This document shows, in pieces, positions 43,301-55,376 of a stretch of 64,000 nucleotides of DNA; position 1 is the first letter of the stretch; each line of letters opens with the position of its first letter. Position numbers and translations under genes: made by a program. The stretch is from Pseudisothecium myosuroides. Lineage: Eukaryota > Streptophyta > Bryopsida > Hypnales > Lembophyllaceae. Location: positions 11,472,501 through 11,536,500 of the forward strand of contig OX637291.1 in assembly GCA_951799445.1 (NCBI GenBank). Reading direction: 5' to 3'. A model generated the notes under the pieces. The model was not told the origin of the DNA and searched no databases. It saw nothing but the letters and a program-made list of their open reading frames with translations.

Positions 43301-46300
43301 CCGGGTGGTCACCGTAAACTGGACAGATTTCCTCAGATTCACAACCGCATTCAAGCTGAAGAATTTTAACTCTTCATGTAGTATCTCTGAAATTTAGACT
43401 ACTTTCGAACAATGCTTGATAATCTCTCTCAAGCAGTAAATATATATACCTTATCCGCGGTGACATACTGTCTCTTTTTTTCTAGGCCACTAATCCTTCC
43501 GGCTGCCTCAGATTCCCTGCCTGACATATCCCGAGATGATCCAAGCTCTGCCATCTCATTTTCAAAGCGTTCCTTACTCATCTTCAGCGCTGTAATGGTA
43601 CACCAATAACATCAGCCCACAGGAAAGTCAGCCGTTCCAAATCGAGATATACCCAGGACCAAATGACCACCAGTTAGAAAAAACACACATCGAGACCCCT
43701 CCAAATAAGTTAAAAGTTCATATAAAGCATAAATATAATAAAAAACTGAAATAAAGCTACGAAAACTTGCAACCGTGCAGCAGTGGCCACTGCACAGTGG
43801 TCCTAATTAAGTAGGCAACATCAGTTAAAGCTCCAAGTCAATTCAAACTGCCAACTTAAACACGAATCTCTCCTTTACAGAGAATCACAACTAACCGCAC
43901 CTTCAACTGCTTGGTTATCCCATTTTTGGGACCTTGATTCCATGCCCCCACTAACACCTCCAGTCATTGTGCCCGACTTCGCTAGAAGAGTCCCATCATA
44001 CGTAACCACTGCGGATGCAAATCAAGATATCACAAGATAAAACTTGCATCATGACAAAGATATAAAACTCTCCCGGGTGAAATATAGTTGTACAAGGAGA
44101 TGCCCAACGATTGATAGCACAAAAAAAAGTACACGGTATTCAATAAATACGTGGTTTCAGTCATGCAATCCTACACTTCATTATACAGAAAACAAGCATA
44201 TATGACCATGTATTACTGAGTTACAAATGGAAATGTAAGCGAGAATATAGGGAGGTAACCTTTGTGGCGCTCATGGCCCCAAGAAAGCCTCTTGGCTTCG
44301 TCCAACCGATCGCACACCAAAGTGTTGCCAACCGAATAAAGAAGAGCTCTCTCTAGAGCTGGATCGAATGTAAGGACAGTCAAGAAAAGAACAATGTAGA
44401 CCGATGAACGTAAAATTATCATTACATCATCAGACCCATGACAGTACAGAATGCTTCCGTAAGACGATTCACTGATTGGCTATTGGTCATAGCTCCACAA
44501 AAGAACGCATTGTAAAGAGATATCAAAACAAAATACTTTCCGAAAGAGACCCTGGCAGCTTAGTCAATCCAGAAATACGACCGGGTAAAATTGCGTATTT
44601 CCGCTATTGCCAGGAGAGAATACCGACACGGAGACAAAAGGCTGAGAGAAAGAGGCACAGAACGACTCAAGACAACACAATTAGAGAGCTAGGAAAGAGT
44701 AGATCAAAGGTTTGAATCACAATTGAAAGGATATTGTATAACATCGTAAATCAGCTTTGCTGTGCCACCAAGCGCTCGCAACCTTTCTTGAATGGGCTTC
44801 ACTCTAATTGACTGCAGAGGAATGAAGGTTTGAGGCTGCAACCGATGCTCCTTCAAGTACTGGCCGCACCAGAAAGGAGAGTATTAGCAAGTTGCCTTCA
44901 CGTCACATCACGAATTCCAAATGCACACGAAAAGAGCGCAACTGATACAATTTCAATCTAGCATTCCAATCTAATCCAACAAAAGACAATTTAACCTTGA
45001 GACTACGCCCAAGTTCAAAAGTCCAACACGGCGGTAGGCCGCGACCACACACCCTGAAAACTGCTACAGTAAGGTGTCACGCAATAGTTACTGCAAGAAG
45101 ACAGTCAGTACCACTGAGACCTACCTTGATGCACTCCTTTCCAGTACTGTCGTCCTCCACCACAACTGCATCCATGTACCTACCCATGGCCACAGTCACA
45201 GCCAGATTGAATTTCTTCTGTGTAGGTCTGCAAAGATCTGTCATACGCCCATGCACACCAGGAAACAAACGCTTCAAACTTGCGACGGCCTCTGCATTCC
45301 TTTTGTCCCTTTCATTCTCCCTCTTGTCAGCCTTCAGTTCTCGTAGCTGGTTCTCAATCTCATCCAGTTTGGCTCTCAAGCTCTCGGAGCGGGTCCTATC
45401 AGCAAAATAAAAACAAAAAATAAAAAAACGGCTCTTGCTTTTTAAGAGGTAAGTCAACAACAATCACGAGACGGGGAGACAAATTCAAAAAAGGATTAAA
45501 TTTGTCAAAGAGCACCTACCTCGGTGCCCATGCCTATCGAACTACACCGATTTTTTCAATTACAGGTACTACAAGACTCCCTAATTGTTTTATGTTACAT
45601 TTTTTGTATTCGAATACTTATTATATTTATTATTTTGATGAATTTTGGTCAAAGGAAATGTCATCATTTTTCATAAGTCATCAAAAAAATAAAAATAAAA
45701 TTTATTCTAGAAAAAAAAGCGATACAAAATCAATTAGTGCATCACGCAGTAGTTGACATAAACGCTGTACGGACGGACGATTCACATTCTCAAGAAATTT
45801 ACGGACTGGTGTTCTGGTGGGCTTCTCAAAATTATTACAATTCTTTGGAAGGTCTTATCAAAAACTCTCCGCAAATATTGGTTTAGGTTGGTACTTGGAC
45901 TTCCGATGTCTGTCTTGCATATCCGAGAGTTCTTTCTGAGCCAATCCAAGATCCTCAACGTGTTTTGCATGTGCCTCCGTACACCTGATCAAGCGAGATT
46001 GTGTTTGTTCCTCCTGGAGTCAATAACAAAACATGGTGACGTCATTGAGCAGATTAACGCATGATTAATGAATGATTAACCTGGTCCACTGGAAATCCTG
46101 ATATCCAAATGACCGGACACATGGGCCACATTTTTTGTATTAAAGATACACAAACAGACGCCACTGTGACACACCGTCCACATTTACAATGCAATTCACT
46201 ACGAAAAACACACATCTTCATCCTCACAGACAAACAAGTTCGAAGTAAAGGTCGAGCAAGGGGTCGAGCAAAATAGGCAGCAAGAAACATCCTCTGCTTA

Positions 46301-48418
46301 ACTGTCCATATATGTGGTCCACTCTTGAAATGCACCCACCTAGACTCCCATCTTCTAGCGTAGAAATTAGTATTACGGCAATATCTGACGTGCTACACAA
46401 GCAACTGGCTACTCTTCCGTATAACCTTACCTGAGCTGCAAGCTGTTGATCCCTATCGGTGAGTTGTCGAAGATTTTCCTCAAGATTCTTCAGAGCCTCT
46501 ACATCTGCTTGCAGGTGCCGATCTTGGACCTCCTTCTCTTGCCTCAGCTTAGCAGTTCTTGTGCCCGCTTCCTCCTTACTGCGAGTGCAAGGAAATCGAA
46601 TGACACGGGACTGTAACTTAGAACTAGGACTTTTACTGTTAACAAACTGAAGGGGTCCCAGAAGCAAACAGAAACGATGACCTGTCCATCAAGCTTACAA
46701 AGCAGACGCAACTCGTAACCTCAATGTTCTCACATTCGGTGGTACTCCATCATCTGATTCTCCGCAAGATGCAGGCGTCCTTCACCCTCTCGGCCTTGTT
46801 GCGCAATAAGGTCATTCATGGAATGCGTAACATCCTGCAGACTTCGCTGCAGATTCTCAATCTGGCTTCCCTGCTTTCTCTTGTCTTCCTTTTTCTTTTC
46901 GAGGTCCTTTTCACAGTTCTTGATTTTCTGAGAAATTCGGGTGATTTCTTCTTTCGTTTTCAGCAACTCCGGGCTCTACAAGGAGAGAAATAAAGTGCGA
47001 TTAAAGCCAACGGCAAGCATTCTTAAAAAAAAAGAGATTGAAAAGTAACGAAACAATAATGTCGTACACACACAGAATGTAATGAGACTTTTCTCAACAG
47101 ACAGCGGGTGTGACTCGGACCAAATATACCCGACCTTCTTGTCCAATTCCCCTTTCTTTTTGACTATTTTCTTCTCCAGCAAAAGAGACTCTTTCGAAAA
47201 CACTGCTTGATTCTTCTTTTTGGCTTTGATTTCTGAATCGAGTTGTTCTTGCTCGAGGTTAAGCTCCTGCAAAGTTGTTCTGTCCACCTCAAGCTGCGCT
47301 AAAGTGCTCGCCACCTCTTTTTCAATGTTATATAGTTTCCAGAGAGCGTGCTCCATCTTCAACGCTTTCTGCGGCAGAATCAAGTGAGTCAGGCAGGAAT
47401 TCATGCCCATAGAGATGTGGGTAAACCGTCAAATATTCAGCTTCCAAAGGTACCCAGGTCATCACAGCGCATGAAACACAGGAACTCTGAAATTGAAGGC
47501 AGATTAACTCTTTCAAGCTATATCTTCAAATCACGAAAGGAAAACACTTACCAACTCTCCCTGAAGTCGAAGATGCTTTTCGGCCTCCTCTTTCTGTTCT
47601 TTCTTCTGCTTCCTCTCGGCAGCGACCGTCTTTTTCTTCTGCCACATAAAGACCGTTGCCTCCTCCGCCCGTGCCTTTTGGACCTCCAATTCTTCATAAT
47701 CCTTCTTTAACTCTTCTGAGCCCGAAATCTGCTCGAAGAGTCCCGTCAGCTCCTTAGGATTCTTGGATGCAATTGATTCCACATCTCCCTGTACAACCAT
47801 TCACCACAACATATTGGCCACTCAGGTTACAGTACACCAATCGCCGAAGCTAAGGAAAGATGATTCTCTCGATTCACAAGTCGAACCCACTACGAAAGCA
47901 ACCTATCTCTGATGATTTGGTCCGTCGTCGAGAACTGCTCACTCGATAAAGGAAATAAAAATAGACAGTGAATACAATACCTGAAAAACGAGAAAGTTTC
48001 GGGCCTTCACAAGGATTCCAAGACTCTTCATCGTGTTGTTGTAGACGTCCCATGTAACGGTTCTGTTGTTGATGCGGTACTCACTGGACCCACTGCTCGA
48101 AATCGTCCTAGTAAACTCCATCTCCTCCCCATTCCCAGTGATAAAGACAAGCTTCACAAACGCTTTTCTCCCCCTCTGTTCCCTGTCTTTGTCGTCGTAA
48201 GCGTACAACAAATCTTTCAGCTGCGCACCTCGTAGCTGCATAGATCGCACACCGAGGACAAAACTGATAGCATCCATGAGATTGGACTTCCCGGCTCCAT
48301 TAGGTCCGATGATGGCCGTAAAGTTCTTGAACGGCCCGACAACTTGATGACCCTTGTATGACTTGAAATTCTCTATCTCGAGCCTTTCAATCCTCCCGGG
48401 GTTTACCGGGGCAGGCAT
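40304..48418 (-). CDS. SMC1: SMC1, cohesin ATPase subunit
   Basis: Nineteen coding exons give 1223 aa: 48418-47981, 47788-47552, 47368-47130, 46973-46734, 46578-46431, 46013-45895, 45395-45125, 44859-44735, 44369-44260, 44008-43901, 43589-43450, 43263-43174, 42881-42673, 42548-42269, 41945-41766, 41664-41447, 41125-40874, 40701-40483, 40352-40304. Every junction keeps frame. The order is Walker A (GPNGAGKSN, 38-46), coiled coil, hinge ([15 protein letters not shown], ~515-640), coiled coil, then signature LSGGEK and Walker [17 protein letters not shown]1 pairs with SMC3 in the nuclear cohesin ring. Length and sequence match Arabidopsis SMC1 closely. Start: an upstream in-frame GTG was rejected for ATG at 48418. 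The intron between exons 8 and 9 is U12-type. Confidence 0.96.
44370..44734 (-). other. U12-type AT-AC intron in SMC1
   Basis: The 365-bp intron starts ATATCCTTTC (44734-44725) and ends TTCTTGACTGTCCTTAC. This is the textbook minor-spliceosome donor, with the branch site TTCTTGAC ten bases before a terminal AC. No GT-AG pair keeps the frame here. Splicing it out joins ...LIYDVIQ to FDPALE, exactly as in plant SMC1. Confidence 0.93.
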
Positions 48419-49789
48419 CGTGAACACTCACGCTTCTTATCTGAACGCACCCTACACTTCTTCCTTCATGCGTCTAGTGTTTGAATCTTGGGAGACGATC
48501 ACATTCGCAAAATACGAACATCAGCACTTGACGACTAGCTGCCAAAATCAAATACAGATGATAAGAACGGAGGTACCGAAGAAGTAAGTAGGCTCCGCAA
48601 GCAGAGGAAGCAAAGCATCTTCAAATGCAAATTATCGCCAAAAAAACTGGGACATAAAGACGAAAAGATAAGAGGATTTAAAACAAGTTTACAGAATAAG
48701 GTTAAGATGCACCACACACAACACTGCAATAAAATTTGTTGTCCACTGCAAGATTACCTCGTCCATTACTGGTCGACAACGATATCACAAGAAAACATAA
48801 AAAAAAATATTCCAAACATTGACAAACACCAGCTAAACAGGAGATAGCTTACAGTCCAGAATCCAATCTGGAAACAGCTATCACGATCATATGTTCTCGA
48901 TCCAGAGGTCAAGTACAAGGAGTTCTTGAAGAAAATCAAACCACTCGAAGCAACAATTGCACATAAGATGGATGTTAAACAAAAGATCCACGCCACAGAG
49001 ATACCGCTAATAAACAAAACCTTAATTTACGGCTCCAATAGACCATAAGAAGACTCACAAAGCCTCTGGCCTATATTTATTCATTCAGAAGAGCAATGTA
49101 GACATGATTTTCTTAGAGAGGAATAGGACTGTGTATTCAAACAGCCAAATAAGCGCAGCTGAGCACTCTCCTTGGAAACTCACAGCTTATTAAAACCTCA
49201 CAGAAACTCAATCAAACATGGAAAATTTCATAATAAGCTGACAATAACCTCCTAAAGTGACTCAAACCGTCTGAAAAACACGAGGAGGTTCCTTCACAAC
49301 CTCAAAACCCCAGTCGCACGGCAACAGGATGACAGTTATCACTGTACCTCGACTTAGAGGTACATTCACGGCGAGGAAAAAACCTAAGAAAATCACTAGT
49401 CTTCACACCAAGCAAGCCTTACAATCGGAGTCAACTTTCACGGCAACAGGATGACAGTTATCACTGAACCTCGAATTGGATAGAGGTACATTCACGGCGA
49501 GAAAAAAACCTAAGAAAATCACTAGTCTTCACACCAAGCAAGCCTTACAATCGGAGTCAACTCTCAACAACCACGGCTAAAAAAATTATAATCGCAGCAA
49601 ACTCAAATTTCTCCATTCAATTCAGGAAATATAAGAGAAAGCATTACAAGCACCGGCCGGTCCACACTTCGCACCAGGCACACAAACACAAACACAAAAG
49701 GCGCAGAGCATACATTACATTACCTCGGCGATGGTTTTCCCGCACTCGACGTACACCGTCAAATTAGCCCGCCGTTGGATTTGAAGGCC
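48419..49789. other. SMC1 5' flank with a tandem duplication
   Basis: Two ~122-bp units start at 49319 and 49441 with CGGCAACAGGATGACAG and are nearly identical. The rest is likely the promoter and untranslated leader of SMC1. No other gene is supported. Confidence 0.6.
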
Positions 49790-50133
49790 AGAAGCGCTGA
49801 AGAATGCGCAGAGCGACGGGAATAAAATCCTTGCAAGCCAACAAGGTCCGCAGGCAGCATCAGTGACGCTCTTCAGTTCGCGGGGAAAATAATTTTGGAA
49901 GTGGTCGCGTCCCCTGTTTTGCTGCTGCGAGAGAGGTGTTGTTGCGCGGGAGACGAGAGCGACGATTGCGACAGGAGTGGTGGTGCGTTGTTCTGACATG
50001 TCCTTGGGGAGTTTGGTAATGTTAGAAAAAAGAAGATTCTGAGATTTTTTTACTGTGCTGTAGATTGTTGCTCGTCTAGGAAAGTGACGGACCCAGCCTA
50101 CAGTGCTCGTCACTAAGCTTACCGTAGTTTGCT
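49790..50133 (-). repeat. Duplicated upstream segment D, copy 1 (upstream of SMC1)
   Basis: It matches 62222-62520 upstream of the mevalonate kinase gene, in the same orientation, including GCGCAGAGCGACGGGAATAA, CAAGCCAACAAGGTCCGCAG and ACTAAGCTTACCGTAGTTTG. A minus-strand frame here begins MSEQRTTTPVAIV; in the other copy it is MPEQRTT and soon shifts. It may be an old exon, but it is not conserved as protein. Confidence 0.85.
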
Positions 50134-50161
50134 TTGTATAGGGCAATGCTCGAGGAGGAGG

Positions 50162-50232
50162 GCATTTTGGGAAAAAAAGAGCTGACTAGGAGGGCGGAGC
50201 CCGACAAGGAGGCACTTTTTTTCCCAAAATGC
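50162..50232. repeat. Perfect 18-bp hairpin arms
   Basis: GCATTTTGGGAAAAAAAG at 50162-50179 pairs exactly with 50215-50232 across a GC-rich loop. It lies in a ~310-bp segment absent from the copy of block D near 62520. Confidence 0.75.
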
Positions 50233-50317
50233 TTGACGACGAGAGGCATTTCCCGATGTAAACCATGAGCGGGCAACTGAATATTTTTGCATGATACAAT
50301 ACTTTTGGATGAAAAAT

Positions 50318-50365
50318 CCGTAATGCCCGATTACACGGGCAAACTTGCGTAATCGGGCATTACGG
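50318..50365. repeat. Perfect 17-bp hairpin arms
   Basis: CCGTAATGCCCGATTAC at 50318-50334 pairs exactly with 50349-50365 across a 14-base loop. It lies in the same extra segment as the preceding hairpin. Confidence 0.75.
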
Positions 50366-50457
50366 GTGCGGAGCCCTAGTTGCGGAAGAGAACCCACCTG
50401 CAAAACAAACGCACGATTATCTGGGAGTGGTTTACGGAGGGGGAAGAGAGGGACCGG

Positions 50458-52727
50458 TGTCCTGTTGTAGATTTGTACACAATGTAAAAAACATATTATA
50501 ATATGTTTTATTGAGTAGCTTCAAGGTGACGCTGTTCCAAAAGGTGTATGACATTTATATAAGAGGACGATTTTGCCTTAGAGCTTCATTGAATTCCAGT
50601 AGTGATTTTGTTTCCTACTTTAGATTTGAAATGTCGAACTGGAGGGTTTTTTCTAAGTCTCAAGATGAAGAGCCTCAACCGAAGGTTGAATTTGAACTTT
50701 CATTGTCGCAACTGCCGGATGAGCCACTTCTGCCACATGAATTGCCATCGCCATTTGTGCATCCACGAGATGAAGCTGGGCCTTTTCGACCGCCAAAGCA
50801 GCCTTGTATTGAGCAGCGGTGGCACGGGAACCTTCAGGAGGATGCTCGGGCGTTGGTAATCTTATTACAAGTTGGACGGGTTGAACCCGGTAGCCGTGAA
50901 GTGACATTTGAAGGGAGTTTTGAAGGTCTAAACAACAACCAATACTTTTATATGGTCAGGCCGATTAAGGGGAGTCGTGGCCACCTACGATGGTTAGAGG
51001 GGCCGGTCAATCCCTTAACAAAGGCGGATTGTGCTGAATATGTCGCTGCGACTATCAAGCGCATTCTCAAGTTCTTGCAGATGGAGTGAAGTTTGTCTTG
51101 AAATTCTAATTTTTTACCTCTAATATACATTGGTTTGATGTCAGTGCTTATATCCATGTTTGGAGTATTTTATAGAAAGGGTTTTGTATGGTTATAGTTG
51201 TAGAAGGAAAGGATGGAAATGTTTGCCTTCTAGGTGAACTTTGAAGTGATTTTCCTTCTAAGTTAAAGATAAAGATATAGTTGTGGGGCCAAATAGGAGG
51301 GTCAATGGTTGAAAGTTAGCCTTAAAAGCAAGTTAAGGGCTGATTGTCACTTGCTTAGAAGGTATGGAGTTGTTGATAAGGTGGGGGAAAAGGTGAACAC
51401 TATTCATCTTCTCTCTTGTTGTAGTTGGCAAGACTCAAATGTTTTGAGGCCTATTGTGTATGGAGTTTAACGAGTTTTGAAATGAAAATTGGTGGGTTTT
51501 GATATCGTATTGTTGTCTTTCTAAAAAGTCCTCTTTTGCTTGAATTGAAGTTGTAAGTTGAGATTTGTGTTAGTTTGAGTGGAAGAAGGTCTGTTGCCTC
51601 TTAATTGAAGGGACAAAGATTTCGACCAACCATAAAAGACGGAAAGGTCTTTAGTTTGCAATGAAATTTGGAGAGGATGTAAGAAAGTTTATGATATTTC
51701 TATAAATCTATCATTCGTTGTATTTGAAGCATGTATGAGTGATTTATGAGTGTGGAAGTGAAAGAGGGTCTGCTGCCTTCAATTCTTAAGACCGAAATTT
51801 CGAGTGACCATAACAGATGGACAGAGTATTAGTTTGAGTTGAAATTTGGAGAAGATGTGGAGATTTTTGTTAGCTTTCCATAAAGCTATCATTCATTGTA
51901 TTTGAAGCATGTGTGAGTGATTTATGAGTGTGAAAGTGAAGGAGGGTTTGCTGCCCTCAAACTTTGAGGCCGAAACTTTGAGTGGTCATAAAATATGGAA
52001 AGAGTGTTATTTTGAGTTGAGTTTTAAAGGAGAAGTAGAGATTTGTGTAAGCTTTCCAAAAAGCTATTACACATCTCATTTAAGTTTGTAGAGTAGCCGT
52101 GGCATCACACCAAAGTTTGGTCAAGAAGAAAGAATTGGGGTTGGAGGAGTTTTGAAGAGATTTGAAGAAACCAAGATTTGAAGACAAGAAGATTGAAGAT
52201 TCGTGTGTTGTGGCTTGTAGCTTGTGGCTTGTTATTCCTAGCCGATTTTGGAGGCTTGTTGTTCTCATTTTTTTTATTTGCACTGTAAACATTGTTGCGG
52301 GCTACGTGGATATCCAGTAATAGCCCCGTTTTATGTTTGTGGCGACGAAGTGGGATTGATCACCCACATGGTCGATCTTCTATGTTGTTCCTACTGGTGA
52401 AAGGCGCTTCCTGGTCACCGTGGGTTTGAAGTTTAGGAGCCATCTTTCGGACGGTTAGCTCGTGGTTTGGCCGTCCCGTTTTACCCGTCCGAGGCCTTGT
52501 TTCTTATTACACACCCTTACCTTTGGCCCTATAGAGCCACCACAGGATAGGATGGTTGAAGACCGAGTGAAGATTCGAGTTTGAAGACTTGAAGACCGAG
52601 TGAAGATTCGAGTTTGAAGACTTTGAAGACCGAGTGAAGATTTGAGTTTGAGATTCTCCATCTACACTCATCAACTTGCAGCCAGACACCCTGTGTGTTC
52701 CCTAAGCGCGCTCCTCTCTACCCAACA
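50458..52727 (+). mobile_element. TG...CA-ended element, copy 2 (2.27 kb, intact gene)
   Basis: The element starts TGTCCTGTTGTAGATTT and ends CTCTCTACCCAACA. CCGG flanks both ends (50454-50457 and 52728-52731). The empty site survives in the second copy of block D at ~62528 as GGACCGGTCTGGGCAGTG, which fixes the borders. It carries the 152-aa gene, then 1.6 kb without a long frame. Near its right end is a 33-bp unit repeated three times (52558-52652). Neither long direct repeats nor inverted repeats are seen at the ends. Confidence 0.85.
50631..51089 (+). CDS. 152-aa protein of the TG...CA element, unknown family
   Basis: The frame runs from ATG at 50631 to TGA. An upstream extension of 40 codons is open but lies in sequence not conserved with copy 1, while the block starting MSNWRVF is. 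The N-terminal third is acidic and proline-rich (QLPDEPLLPHELPSP). The rest looks folded: EQRWHGNLQEDARALVILLQ, VTFEGSFEGL, YFYMVRP, VNPLTKADCAEYVA, and the end ILKFLQME. No domain is recognised; it does not resemble reverse transcriptase, integrase, DDE transposase or a zinc-knuckle Gag. The pseudogene at 3641 has the same length and end. Retention of protein similarity in diverged copies suggests a real product. Confidence 0.7.
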   Translation: MSNWRVFSKSQDEEPQPKVEFELSLSQLPDEPLLPHELPSPFVHPRDEAGPFRPPKQPCIEQRWHGNLQEDARALVILLQVGRVEPGSREVTFEGSFEGLNNNQYFYMVRPIKGSRGHLRWLEGPVNPLTKADCAEYVAATIKRILKFLQME

Positions 52728-52731
52728 CCGG

Positions 52732-54620
52732 TCTGAGCAGTGAAAACAAATTTAAATTTCTTTTTATTCCAAGTGTACATTTGTAACAAATTTATACCCA
52801 CACAAAGGGAAAAAATATAAGGGAGGCAACCCATTCCTGATCACACACCTATTGTGGTAGCATAGGGTGGTGTGTTTTCGTGTATTTCTAGAGGAATAAA
52901 TGACCAATTCTGACGGTCAATGATTGATCAACAATTAAACATCACCCGAGTGAAGCATTGTCCATTTTGTTTCCAGTGCTTGGTTAGAATTGGGGAAACC
53001 ATCTCACCAGAATGGAAAGAATCTAGTCTATCACCCAAAAATTCATGGTAATTCCATTTTGCAATAAAAAAATCTGAAAAATTATGGAAAGCTTCCTCTG
53101 TCTATTTCTATACACTGAAAAATTGATCCAGTGAAGAATCGCACCCTCCAAATACGTGGAAATGCTTAAGTGATCGGGAATGGGTTGCCTCCCCTATGAC
53201 TTAATCTTAACCTCCTAAATTAAGATTTCAAATTTCATACAACTTGTGTTTGCATCAAGGGGCTAAATCTTCTTTCCAATCCAATGTGGCAAATGACATG
53301 AAGGGCAATCATATTGAAATGATAGGTGGATATTATTCCACAATCAAATTTTATACCCACCTTTTGTTCACTATTGGTATGAATGTCCCATTAGGATATA
53401 TTCATATTAATACTAAAATATACTTAGAATTCTTTGTAATCATATCCTAAGCACCCAATCACAAGAAGATTTGTACCATAAATTTAGACCCTCTAAAAGG
53501 ATTTTTTCTTCTAACTTCAAATGTTGTATTTCTTGATAATTTATATGGTTATAATTTGTCTTTTCTATTAAAAAATTCAATAATCTGATACAATTTTGTA
53601 AGGTTGAAGTTAAAAAAGAATTGTTCATTTATTAGTAAAAATCCCAAGCAACTGGAGGACCGCTTCCCGAGAGGAAAAGGGGGTCTGAGTTTAATTTTAA
53701 TTTGTACTTTTGAAGAGGACAAGGATACCACTCCCTTGTTTCTACTCAATTGGCATGCAAAAGTACAAAGCAATGTGATTGGAGAATTATAATAGTACTT
53801 GTCATTTTGAATTATTTAATGCGGATTCTTGTGAAAAGTTGTAAGAAATGTTTAACATTATACAAGCAAGTTTATTTCCGCTTAGTCGGCATAAGAGTTG
53901 GTAGAGCAATGAGATTGGAGATTTGAAGCAAGTTTATTTCAAGAAGTTGACATGGTAGTTGGCTAAGGGATGAGATTGGAGATTTGAAGCAGGTTTATTT
54001 CAAGAAGTTGGCATAGGAGTTGGTAGAGCAATGAGATTGGGGATTTAGAATAAACAATTTATATCTGCTTGTATATGTACACATTTGGTAGGCTTCCTAT
54101 TCTATTATTAATACCTTCATTTGTCAATGTTTGACGGCCCACCTAAGGGCTTTTTTTTTCTCTAATATCACTCAAAAGACTAAAAAATGGCAACTTTTGT
54201 GGCAATTTATACCTAAAATGTCCCTAAGTGTGTTTAATAGTGGTTAAATCCTACAAAAAATGTGAAGTTTTTATTTTTTTTATTCACCCCTAGTAGTAAT
54301 TAAAACTATTGTTATTACAAAACTACTTTATTAAGATTAAAGGGGCAAAATATAAAAAAATTATAGAAATTATTGATCATTAGAACCAAAAAAATTTGAA
54401 TTTCCTAACTAATACAAAAATTTTAATACTAATTTGCATTTTTTTTTAATTTAAAAAAAAATTAGGATTTATGATTGAATACTTTCATGTACTCTCAATT
54501 TTTTCATCATCTCAAGCATCAACTTAGGATTTTTTAAATCTTCAAGTCCATTCATTTTTAAAGATTGAAAGATTCAACTTCAACTTCAAAGAATGGATGA
54601 GGCATTTTGAGCAATTAGTC
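52732..54620. repeat. Duplicated upstream segment D, copy 1, continued
   Basis: This matches 62537-64000 and runs past the window edge in the second copy. Differences include a 373-bp MITE (52821-53193) and a ~61-bp unit present three times here (starting 53865, 53927, 53988) but twice near 63274-63400. No gene is supported; short frames are similar in both copies but are AT-rich and unremarkable. Confidence 0.85.
52821..53193. mobile_element. MITE with GGGAGGCAACCCATTCC ends (373 bp)
   Basis: The inverted ends GGGAGGCAACCCATTCC(T/C)GATCAC match over 24 bp with one difference. The element is missing from the second copy of block D near 62620, so it is a later insertion. No coding sequence is visible. 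Confidence 0.85.
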
Positions 54621-55125
54621 AAAAAAAAATTTAACAATTATAGAAGGACATGTATTAAAAAATGAACTTAGAGGTTATGTAGTTGAACATGGCCAATAAT
54701 CTAAATAAGGTAAAGAATTTAGCATGATTCTAGAAACACGTGTCTTAAAAAAGGTTTTAGCTTAACTTTATTTATTAAGCATATATCATGATTAGAAATA
54801 GAATCTCAAGAACTTTCTTGAAAGGTGTTAATTAAGAACCTTTTTTATATCAATTTAAATGCATTTGGCTTTGGTGTTTCATCCCCAAAACAATATTTGG
54901 TTTAGCATTTGATACTCTAAGTTGATTGGTTGAACTTTTTTCATCTATTATTTGGTATAAAAGACAAAGATTTGATGATGAAAATATATATTTTTTAATA
55001 TTAGTATTTTTACAATTCACATAATGTTTGAAGCTTGGATCTTTTTTTCATTAAAAATCTACAATTGTATTCATTAGAATCAATAAAAAGATAATCATGA
55101 AAGAATGTAATAATTAATATAAGAA

Positions 55126-55376
55126 CATTGGAAGAGATTTGAGGGCTGCAGAGGGCCGTTTTAGGTTGTTCCCGCAGCTAGAAACAGACAGAATATAAAT
55201 AAAATTTAAAATAAAAAAATAAAAATAAAAATATTATTTTAAAAATTAATTTTTTTTAATTATTTTCTGACGTGGCACAGTCTTGGCCACATCAAATTAC
55301 TACTCCCAGGGCGTTCCCAGGTTTCCCAGGGCTTGATAACTCGCAGGCTCTTGGAGCCCTCAAATTTCTTCTAATG
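55126..55376. mobile_element. MITE family CATTAGA...TCTAATG, copy 3
   Basis: The right end, inverted, reads CATTAGAAGAAATTTGAGGG, pairing with CATTGGAAGAGATTTGAGGG on the left. The core has CTGACGTGGCACAG and an A/T-only stretch, as in the 14131 copy. Confidence 0.7.

Noticed and set aside
45502..45756. 84-codon frame inside an SMC1 intron
   Set aside because: It is AT-rich, has no recognisable domain and lies between well-supported exons 6 and 7.
49715..50146. 143-codon minus-strand frame upstream of SMC1 as a gene
   Set aside because: The second copy of this DNA (62178-62393) breaks the frame early, and the protein similarity does not persist.
3408..52727. Calling the TG...CA elements LTR retrotransposons
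   Set aside because: The termini fit, but I could not find direct terminal repeats, a primer binding site or any retrotransposon protein in either copy.
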